Assembly (NCBI RefSeq): GCF_030405905.1
Contig: NZ_JASATW010000021.1
Location: 40,030-104,029 of the forward strand
Reading direction: 5' to 3'
From: Sphaerothrix gracilis
GTDB taxonomy: Bacteria; Cyanobacteriota; Cyanobacteriia; Phormidesmidales; Phormidesmidaceae
DNA length: 64,000 nucleotides
The translations under genes and the position numbers were made by a program. Below, piece after piece: positions 52,518-59,454 of this stretch. Under the pieces are notes generated by a model. That model saw only the letters and a list, made by a program, of their open reading frames with translations. It searched no databases and was not told the origin of the DNA. Numbering within the stretch: position 1 is the first letter of the stretch; the number at the start of each line of letters is the position of its first letter.

Positions 52518-52737
52518 CTTTCAGCTTTGTCTCCAGCTCTTGATGCAGTGCGAGATAGTGTTGATAGCTGCCTGCCCACTCGACAAAGTCTTCATCATCA
52601 GAGGTTTGACCCTGACTGTATTGACCAAAGAACTCGGCGGAGTCCATTTGGTATTCAATTTCATAGGCGTTGAGTTGCTTGGCGAGGGCAACCAAAGCAT
52701 CTAAAGGTGATGTGTATTCGACAACTTGCTTACGCAT
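52507..52737 (-). CDS. Probable antitoxin partner of the TumE-like protein
   Basis: Protein of 76 residues from the ATG at 52737, chosen because AGGAGG lies 7 bases upstream. It is a helical acidic protein: LDALVALAKQLNAYEIEY, then ESAEFFGQYSQG-type region and DDEDFVEWAGSYQHYLALHQ. No HTH is apparent. The gene precedes and overlaps the toxin gene, as antitoxins usually do. A longer upstream frame is the remains of a nucleotidyltransferase gene, not part of this protein. Confidence 0.65.
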   Translation of the reverse strand: MRKQVVEYTSPLDALVALAKQLNAYEIEYQMDSAEFFGQYSQGQTSDDEDFVEWAGSYQHYLALHQELETKLKDVA

Positions 52738-53033
52738 GGGTAACCTCCTTGCCTGACAAAGTGGTAAAGATAACCTAGCAGTGTTCAAAATCTTGTTGCG
52801 GCGGATCCAGCTATTGCTGTTCTCTGTGGCTCGCTTTTCGATTAAATCAACATTATGTTCAGTGATAGCGATAAGAGGGTCTTTGAAAAGTATTCAATAT
52901 TTTGCTTTCGCCCCCTTAAATCCCCCAATTCTGGGGAACTTGGGCTCAGGTCCTCACCAAATAGAGCAAGTTCGATGATTTGCCATTTTTGATAGAACTG
53001 GTAAATAGCGTCAGTTTCCTCATCTTGCTTCAC
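52730..53033 (-). pseudogene. Disrupted MNT-type nucleotidyltransferase
   Basis: Reading leftwards from the ATG at 53033, the frame begins like a minimal nucleotidyltransferase: YQKWQIIELALFG. It then runs into a palindromic repeat instead of the expected S..R.D..SD.D catalytic block. In another frame beyond the repeat comes the family's C-terminus: VDLIEKRATENSNSWIRR, then NKILNTAR. A further one-base shift near 52776 gives VIFTTLSGKEVTHA and a stop overlapping the antitoxin ATG. The gene therefore lost its catalytic middle and frame. It was probably the first gene of the TA operon. Confidence 0.7.
52911..52944. repeat. Small palindromic cyanobacterial repeat inside the pseudogene
   Basis: The core runs CCCCCTTAAATCCCCCAATT, then CTGGGGAACTTGGG; the arms CCCCA and TGGGG form a short hairpin. 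From memory, closely similar C-run/TTAAATCCCCC repeats are widely scattered in cyanobacterial genomes. It sits where the nucleotidyltransferase catalytic block should be. Exact ends are uncertain. Confidence 0.55.
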
Positions 53034-53142
53034 GCTGGGCCAGGTATGAAGTCTTTATATCACTGCTGCGATACGTGAGACGGTTACCTGATCAAATTGT
53101 CAACTTCCATCAAGCCCAAACAGACCAGCTATTGAGCTTTGC

Positions 53143-53976
53143 CTAAAGCATTTGCAGTGAAACGGGGCGGGTTGGGGCCGGAAATGCCTGATCCAGGGCT
53201 TGCAGATCTGCTGGACTCAGCTGAATGTTTAAAGCCGCTAAGTTTTCCTCGATGTGGTCTAAACTGCTGGCTTTGGGAATGACCACCACGTCGTCCTGAT
53301 GCAGCAGCCAGGCGATCGCAATTTGAGCCGGGGACACGTCTTTTTGCTTGGCAATTTCCTTGAGCGATCGCTGTCTTAATAGCCGCCCTTGCTCCACGGG
53401 CGAATAGGCCATCACCGGAATCTTCTGCTGACGACACCAGGGCAGTAAGTCCCACTCAATGCCGCGGCGCGATAGGTTGTAGAGTACCTGATTGACGGCG
53501 ATCGCCTCCCCACCCGGCAGCGCGAAGGCTTCTTTCATATCGCTGACATCAAAGTTGCTGACGCCATAGTCACGGATTTTGCCTGCCTGCTTGAGTGCTT
53601 GAAAAGCCTCCAAGGTCTCTGCTAAAGGGACAGAACCGCGCCAGTGCAGCAGATACAGATCTAAATAGTCAGTTTGTAAACGCTTCAGGCTGCGATCGCA
53701 GGCGGCTAACACCCCTTGGTAGCTGGCGTTGTGGGGATAAACTTTGCTGACTAAGAAGACTTCGGCGCGGCGTCCAGCGATCGCTTCGGCAATCACTTCT
53801 TCAGCACCGCCTTCACCGTACATTTCGGCGGTGTCAATCAGGGTCATGCCCAGATCTAGTCCGTGGCGCAGGGCTGCGACTTCATCTGAGCGTGACTTAG
53901 CGGCTTCGCCCATGCGCCACGTACCCATACCTAAAACCGGAATTTGCTGCTTAGAGGGTAAATTGAGCGATCGCAT
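53143..53976 (-). CDS. Aldo/keto reductase
   Basis: Protein of 277 residues, TIM barrel. The catalytic tetrad is present: Asp and Tyr in LIDTAEMYG (about 47-55), Lys in FLVSKVYP and His in YLLHWRG. The NADPH-binding end includes VVIPKASSLDHIEENLAAL. It reduces aldehydes and ketones, with substrate unknown. Monocistronic; a gap of 109 bases follows to the nucleotidyltransferase remnant. Confidence 0.9.
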   Translation of the reverse strand: MRSLNLPSKQQIPVLGMGTWRMGEAAKSRSDEVAALRHGLDLGMTLIDTAEMYGEGGAEEVIAEAIAGRRAEVFLVSKVYPHNASYQGVLAACDRSLKRLQTDYLDLYLLHWRGSVPLAETLEAFQALKQAGKIRDYGVSNFDVSDMKEAFALPGGEAIAVNQVLYNLSRRGIEWDLLPWCRQQKIPVMAYSPVEQGRLLRQRSLKEIAKQKDVSPAQIAIAWLLHQDDVVVIPKASSLDHIEENLAALNIQLSPADLQALDQAFPAPTRPVSLQML

Positions 53977-54215
53977 AGGTAAGTCTCCAGTCTGGACGTC
54001 CCTATTGTGTCAAAGACCGTGTCTACAGCCATCCCTCCGGCGGTACTTTTAGATCTGTGACCGATAGCAATTACAGGGCAGATTATGCTCAAGTCCCAGG
54101 TGTTAACTAAGTTACAAATCCAACCTCAGCTACTGTGGTGACGGTTTTGACAAACTGTTAGCTTAGACTTAGCAATCGGGCTAGGCATCTGTCGAGTATT
54201 GCCGCTACAGAGTTA

Positions 54216-55661
54216 GTGATTGTGAAAACCTCTCAACTACGCGGGCATCAGGCTAGTAACCCCACTGAGCAGCATTCTAGAAACAGTCAGTTGCGATCGC
54301 GCCCCTTTGCCACATCGGCTAGTTCCCCTCAGCTCAAGCCGCAGTCCCAGTCGGTCACCAGCCACATTGGCTTTGACCCTATGCAGGTCAGCCTTTTTCC
54401 GCCTGCCTCGCTGCAGCTAGCCCCGCCCGCAACTGCCCCTAAGCCAGCCGCAGCTAGTGCACCACCCAAAGAGGCTACGCTCAAAATTTCTTGGTCCGGT
54501 AAGTTTGGCGGCAAAGTCAAGGCAGACGTGGTGGTCTTTCAGCGTCAGGGCAAGAAGAGAACCAGCTTAGATTCAGGTTCGGGCACAGACACCTTAACCC
54601 TGAAAGTGCCTTTTCACGACAAGCTAGAAATCCAGGTAACGCCCACCGATACAGACCCTGACGATCGCTACAAAAAGTCCAAGAAAGTTCTCAATCTCAA
54701 GTCTGATCAAACCACCTATAGCGTCAGCGTTGGATTACCTGTCAATCGCTGGAATCTCAAAAATGTGAAAGATGTCTGGGAACAAAAAGATATTGACCCG
54801 GACAAGGCAGCCAAAGTCAAAAGCTACACGTTTTTAGGTCATAAAGCTCGCTTGAACGAGGCCACCAAACCCCGCGTCGACAAAACCAATCAGGCTTTTT
54901 CTAAACTCAGCGCAGAGGATCAGGCTGAGATTACCAACTCCATCATTATTATCGGCGGCTACGCCAAACGAACCACGTCTAAGGGCGGCTTCAGCAATCA
55001 CTCCATCGGCTGTAGCTTAGACGTTAATTACAACATGGGCACTAAGCAAAACTATCATTTTCACAATGATAAAAAGCGCCACAAAGCTGATGTTGACTTA
55101 ATGAACCTGGTACAAACAGTAGTCCGCACAAATCCCGCTTATAAAGACTTTGACATCTGGAAAGATAAGGGGATGCGTCAGCTAGAAGCCTCCCAGCAGT
55201 TCAATCTGCTTTTCCCTCAATATTTAGCTCGCCTGATAGAGCCTGACGCTGAGGCACAGCTATTTGAAGACAAAGAAGCGACCCCTGGCAAGGCCAAGAC
55301 TTCTAACTGGTTTGCTGACTGGCTTAAATCCATCATGCAAGCTGCTATGGCTAAAGTCCTATTTTCAAAACTAACCGCTAAAGATATCGACGCCGCCATT
55401 AAAAAGTCAAAGAAAGGCAGCGATCGCCGTCGTCAGCTAGAAATTATTCGCAAAGAGTGGACAAGCCTCAAAGCCTGGGTTGAAGGGGCAGTGCCCGAAG
55501 GGAAGGAAGAAGATGAAAAGCTAGTCGGCATGATTCCCTTGAACCAAAAGTTTCTCAAACTCATGCTCGATAGCGGCTGGCAGTGGGGCGGTGACTGGAC
55601 AACAGCCAAAGACTACATGCACTTTGAAGACAAAGAAGCCTTTGAGCAAATCAAGAAATAA
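54216..55661 (+). CDS. M15 peptidase-like protein with N-terminus resembling injection-system cargo
   Basis: Protein of 481 residues from GTG at 54216; a GTG at 54222 is equally possible. Residues 1-90 are disordered, rich in Ser/Gln/Pro, with SRPFATSAS and a HIGFDPMQVSLFPPAS stretch that resemble the N-terminal regions of DUF4157-type cargo of extracellular contractile injection systems. A beta domain follows (90-175). The C-terminal half is peptidase M15-like: GGYAKRTTSKGGFSNHSIGCSLDVNY-type zinc region (His, Asp) and GWQWGGDW..AKDYMHFED (His). A 100-residue Lys-rich insertion sits between the two. Predicted target: peptidoglycan. No injection-system structural gene is adjacent. Confidence 0.75.
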   Translation: MIVKTSQLRGHQASNPTEQHSRNSQLRSRPFATSASSPQLKPQSQSVTSHIGFDPMQVSLFPPASLQLAPPATAPKPAAASAPPKEATLKISWSGKFGGKVKADVVVFQRQGKKRTSLDSGSGTDTLTLKVPFHDKLEIQVTPTDTDPDDRYKKSKKVLNLKSDQTTYSVSVGLPVNRWNLKNVKDVWEQKDIDPDKAAKVKSYTFLGHKARLNEATKPRVDKTNQAFSKLSAEDQAEITNSIIIIGGYAKRTTSKGGFSNHSIGCSLDVNYNMGTKQNYHFHNDKKRHKADVDLMNLVQTVVRTNPAYKDFDIWKDKGMRQLEASQQFNLLFPQYLARLIEPDAEAQLFEDKEATPGKAKTSNWFADWLKSIMQAAMAKVLFSKLTAKDIDAAIKKSKKGSDRRRQLEIIRKEWTSLKAWVEGAVPEGKEEDEKLVGMIPLNQKFLKLMLDSGWQWGGDWTTAKDYMHFEDKEAFEQIKK

Positions 55662-55709
55662 GCCAGAACGAGCCGGTAGCGGCAGGACACAGCTAAAATT
55701 GGAGCTTTT

Positions 55710-55747
55710 GTAGGTTGGCGTTGAGCATAGCGAAACCCAACGTTGGC
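55710..55747. repeat. Palindromic intergenic repeat (GTTGGGTT/AACCCAAC type)
   Basis: GTAGGTTGGCGTTGAGC followed by ATAGCGAAACCCAACGTTGGC forms a hairpin from the GTTGG.GTT and AACCCAAC arms. Very similar elements are scattered between genes in many bacteria. Here it lies between the convergent peptidase and mnmH genes and may act as a terminator-like stem. Confidence 0.6.
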
Positions 55748-55865
55748 AAGCAAGTTGCGTGGACGCTGCCCATTTCCCATGAGGTCTCAGCCTTCATCTG
55801 AAATTTTTGCGCAGTCATTCCTGTAGCGTGGGCAGGATCACCTTGCAAAAGTTTCGACTACGACA

Positions 55866-56915
55866 CTATGCCAGCGAGAATGCTGTTGGGGAGAGCTGAA
55901 AGAGTCGCTGGGCTTCTACCTGGAGTTTTTGAGCCGCGGCGATCGCGGATAAGCCCCCAATCTCTACCGTGGGAATTTGCTTGTGCCGACGCTCTAGGTC
56001 ATAGGTATAGGCGCGATCGTAATAGGTGAGCAGGATTTTCAGCGCCTCGTGTAGACGACCGGCTTCAATGTGAGCGATCGCTGCTTGGGTGCGCTGTCCT
56101 CCCAACCGCTTGCGAATCCGCTCAGTGGCTTCCACTAAACCTGCCGTATCGGCGCTGCCGTAGATTTCAACCAGGTAGTCCAGCCGTTCTTCCAAAGGCC
56201 GGGTCACTGCCAGGGTAGGGGCGGCTTCCATCTGAGCAAACAGCTCATCCGGGACGCGGCAGGTCCCCACCCGGCGGCTTTCTGCCTCAATCCAAACCGG
56301 TTCAGATGCCTCAAACTTGGCCCAGTCCAGCGCTACCAGGTTTTCAAACTGCTCGGTACTGGGCTGGGGCGGCATTCCCAGAGCGCCGTAGCTGCTGCCG
56401 CGATGGTTGGCGTGGCCTTCCAGGTCCAAAACCTGACTGCCTTGCTCAGCTAGGGCCTGCAAAATGTCGGTTTTGCTCGTTCCCGTCATGCCGCCCAGCA
56501 CGATGATCGATTTAGGCGTAGACAAGGTGGTGCGCACCCAGCGACGGAAGCTTTTGTAGCCGCCCTCTAAAGTCATCACTTCAAAGCCGCCCATCTGTAA
56601 AGCCCAAGCCAGTGACTCGCTGCGCATCCCGCCGCGCCAGCAGTGCAGTTTCACCCGGCGATCGGGGGCTAAGCCTTTGGCCTGACGGATGAACGAAGCA
56701 ATCTTAGGCCCGACCAGCTCAAAGCCCAGCTCTACAGCGGCCTCTCGTCCGATTTGCTTATAGCAGGTTCCCACCTGCGATCGCTCCCAATCGCTAAACA
56801 GGGGAAAGCTGATGGCCCCAGGGATGTGGCCTTGGGCGTATTCGCTGGGGCTGCGGACGTCGAGCAGGACTTCGGGGGCAGCGAGAAACTCTGGCGCGGT
56901 GAGGGATACGGACAC
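55866..56915 (-). CDS. mnmH: tRNA 2-selenouridine synthase
   Basis: Protein of 349 residues, GTG start. It replaces sulfur in 2-thiouridine at the tRNA wobble position by selenium, using selenophosphate. The N-terminal rhodanese domain has LLDVRSPSEYAQGHIPGA and the active-site Cys near 91 in KLHCWRGGMRS. A P-loop domain follows, with VLGGMTGTSKTDIL near 140-150; the residue before the P-loop Lys is Ser instead of Gly. LEGHANHRGSSYG and EAESRRVG are family signatures. It lies 12 bases downstream of selD, so the two are an operon and together define selenium use. Confidence 0.93.
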   Translation of the reverse strand: MSVSLTAPEFLAAPEVLLDVRSPSEYAQGHIPGAISFPLFSDWERSQVGTCYKQIGREAAVELGFELVGPKIASFIRQAKGLAPDRRVKLHCWRGGMRSESLAWALQMGGFEVMTLEGGYKSFRRWVRTTLSTPKSIIVLGGMTGTSKTDILQALAEQGSQVLDLEGHANHRGSSYGALGMPPQPSTEQFENLVALDWAKFEASEPVWIEAESRRVGTCRVPDELFAQMEAAPTLAVTRPLEERLDYLVEIYGSADTAGLVEATERIRKRLGGQRTQAAIAHIEAGRLHEALKILLTYYDRAYTYDLERRHKQIPTVEIGGLSAIAAAQKLQVEAQRLFQLSPTAFSLA

Positions 56916-56927
56916 AAGCAGTCATAG

Positions 56928-59210
56928 TTACCACCCCTTGATTGTAATCGGCTGGGCCGAGCTGCTGGCGGTGGTAATGGTGCCAATCTTGCAGGTGTGA
57001 GTGTATCCCAAGGCTTGGAGAGCCGCGATCGCTGCCTCAGCTTTTGCCGCTGGCACTGCGGCTAACAGTCCTCCAGAAGTTTGCGGGTCGAACAGCAGCG
57101 GATAGTCAGGCTGATGGCTAATGGCCCTTTGATTTTGAATCGCTAGGACTGCCTTGGCGTTCTGGGGCTGCAGCGAGCTGACAATGCCGCTTGCTAGGGT
57201 TTCTCTGGCTCCGAGCAGTACGGGCAAGACTGTTAAATCCAGTTCAGCCCCGACCTGAGAGGCCTGCAACATCTCCAGCAAATGCCCTACCAGCCCAAAG
57301 CCAGTGACGTCAGTACAGGCCGTTGCTCCCTGTTGGAGAAGACACTGAGCGGCTTGGTAGTTAGACTGCCGCATAGAATCTACCGCCGCCTCAATCCAGC
57401 GGCCCTTAGCTTGCAACTGCATGTCAGCGGCAAACAGCGTTCCCGTACCGACAGCTTTAGTCAAAATTAGGCTGTCTCCTACCTGAGCATTGCCCTTGCG
57501 CAGCAGCCGATCGGGTTCTACCAGCCCATTGCAGGTAAAGCCCAGAGCTAAGTCAGGGCCTTCAGTGGTGTGACCGCCAATCAGGGGCGTTTTTGACTGG
57601 GCTAGGGCAGTATAGGCTCCGGCTAGCAGCAGATACAGCGTCTCAGCCTGCTTTACCGTGGTGCCGTAAGGCAGGGTGGCGATCGCCAAAACGCTCTGCG
57701 GCACGGCCCCCATCGCAAACAGGTCGCTGAGGCAGTGGTTGACGCAAATCTGCCCGAACACGTAGGGATCATCCAGCAGTGCCCGGAAGTAGTCCACGGT
57801 CTGGACCAAGAGCTGTCCGGTCGGTACTCGCAGCACGGCAGCGTCATCTGGATGGGCTAGTCCCACTACCACATCTGCGGCTGCGGGCCAGTCTGCCGCA
57901 TCAGGGAAATCCTGCTGCAAACGTCGTAGCGCCTGGGAAAGCACGTCGCCCCCCACTTTGGAGGCACAGCCCGCACAGGGCATTGGGGCGGGCCGGGTAG
58001 CAGAAAGGCTGCTCGGAGCTGCTCGCTGCGCCATATCAGGAAAATCGGTAAACAGTCGCATAAATTTGCGATCGATGCGGTCTTTCCACCAACGAAACAG
58101 GCGCGATTCTGCTGCTAAGGGGCCGCGCGAGGCGATCGCCGTTCCCATCCCCGTATCGATAATATTGAGGAACTGCTTTTGGGGCCGAAACGGCTTGAGG
58201 GGCTGCCCCGTGAGCCAGCGCTGTAGGTTCTTAAATAAGGGCGGTCCCTGCCGCACCGCAAAGACTCCGGCCTTGGGCCGGGGATGGTTCACCATTGTGG
58301 CAATGTCTCCCACGGCAAACACGTTGGGGTGGCGCAGGGTTTGCAGCGTGTCGTGGGTTTGAATGAAGCCTTTTTCGTTAGTGGCTAGTCCAGACTCTCG
58401 GATCCAGGGAGCGGCTGAAGCGCTAGTCACCCAAATGACGCGATCGCAGGCGACGGCCAGTCCAGATTTGCACCGCACTTGCCGCTGGTCATGAGGCAGC
58501 GGCTCGATCGCCGTGACGCTTTCCTGCAGGTGTAGGTGAATTCCCCGCTGCTGAAATAAGTGCGCCAGGTGCTTTTGGGTCCAGCGGTTGCGCCCGGTTG
58601 CCACGGCCTCGCCCCGGTGGAAGAGGTGGATTGCGACGCGATCGCGGGGCTGTCCAGCTTGCTCTAGCGCTTGCCACAGCCGCGCCTGCATGTTTAGGGC
58701 AATCTCCACACCCCCGACACCGCCGCCGACAATCCCCAACACTCTAGGCTGAGCTGGATCGGTCTCTATTTCAGCTAGCCACTGCCACCACTGCTGCAAG
58801 AGCTGGGGAACGGGCTTAGCCGGAATGACATAGTCTGCGGCCCCGGGAACGTTGACCGTGGCGGGGGTGCTGCCAATATCAATAGAGAGAGCATCGTAGG
58901 CAATGGGCGGATGTGCTTTGCACAGGACTTGCTGATTGGCCAGATCTAAGCTAATGGCCTCGTCCATTAGCAGCCGACAGTTGGCGAAGCGGGTCAGGGG
59001 GCGCAGGTCAATGTGGGATTCGTCGAAATTATAAAGCCCGGAAATATGGCAGGGCAACATGCCTGAGTAGGGGGTGTCTACCAGGTTCGTAATCAGGGTT
59101 AGCCGCAGGCCGGCAATGGGCTGCATCCCAAATTTTCTGAGGACAATGGCGTGGGTGTGGCCGCCACCGAGCAATACTAAATCTCGTTCGATGGGCTGAG
59201 GCGGCTGCAT
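56928..59210 (-). CDS. selD: Selenophosphate synthase fused to an NDH-2-like flavoprotein
   Basis: Protein of 760 residues. Residues 1-390 are a flavin-dependent NAD(P)H dehydrogenase-like domain: LVLLGGGHTHAIVL (FAD), GIVGGGVGGVEIALN (NADH) and VFAVGDIATM. Residues about 405-760 are SelD: PCAGCASKVGGD, with Cys instead of Sec at the catalytic position, GDSLILTKAVGTGTLFAA, IGGHTTEGPDLALGFT, DVTGFGLVGHLLEM and DPQTSGGLL. Selenophosphate is made from selenide and ATP. The fusion suggests that selenium reduction is coupled to a flavin domain. It is upstream of mnmH on the same strand. Confidence 0.95.
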   Translation of the reverse strand: MQPPQPIERDLVLLGGGHTHAIVLRKFGMQPIAGLRLTLITNLVDTPYSGMLPCHISGLYNFDESHIDLRPLTRFANCRLLMDEAISLDLANQQVLCKAHPPIAYDALSIDIGSTPATVNVPGAADYVIPAKPVPQLLQQWWQWLAEIETDPAQPRVLGIVGGGVGGVEIALNMQARLWQALEQAGQPRDRVAIHLFHRGEAVATGRNRWTQKHLAHLFQQRGIHLHLQESVTAIEPLPHDQRQVRCKSGLAVACDRVIWVTSASAAPWIRESGLATNEKGFIQTHDTLQTLRHPNVFAVGDIATMVNHPRPKAGVFAVRQGPPLFKNLQRWLTGQPLKPFRPQKQFLNIIDTGMGTAIASRGPLAAESRLFRWWKDRIDRKFMRLFTDFPDMAQRAAPSSLSATRPAPMPCAGCASKVGGDVLSQALRRLQQDFPDAADWPAAADVVVGLAHPDDAAVLRVPTGQLLVQTVDYFRALLDDPYVFGQICVNHCLSDLFAMGAVPQSVLAIATLPYGTTVKQAETLYLLLAGAYTALAQSKTPLIGGHTTEGPDLALGFTCNGLVEPDRLLRKGNAQVGDSLILTKAVGTGTLFAADMQLQAKGRWIEAAVDSMRQSNYQAAQCLLQQGATACTDVTGFGLVGHLLEMLQASQVGAELDLTVLPVLLGARETLASGIVSSLQPQNAKAVLAIQNQRAISHQPDYPLLFDPQTSGGLLAAVPAAKAEAAIAALQALGYTHTCKIGTITTASSSAQPITIKGW

Positions 59211-59454
59211 AGACGGTGAATTTGAGAGGGCTGATAGGTATGGATGGGCCTGTTTTGCTTTGCCTGTTCTACAAGTCGGCTACGATTGAGGCTGCTGGGG
59301 GTGCTTCTAGGATACAAAGCTTTCCCGAGGGATGGCTGAGTCTGCAACGGGCAACTTTTGCCGGCTGGCTGAAGTCTTAGCAATTCAGAGAAATACTTTT
59401 ATTTTGTAGCCTAGAGTAAATACGGTTTAGTTTGCCTCTCTCAGATTGAACTCA

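Noticed and set aside
52842..53033. 63-codon minus-strand ORF as an intact gene
   Set aside because: It is the nucleotidyltransferase N-terminus reading into a palindromic repeat; treated as part of a pseudogene.
57960..57985. Selenocysteine codon in SelD
   Set aside because: The catalytic position is encoded by a Cys codon (motif PCAGCASK), with no in-frame TGA.
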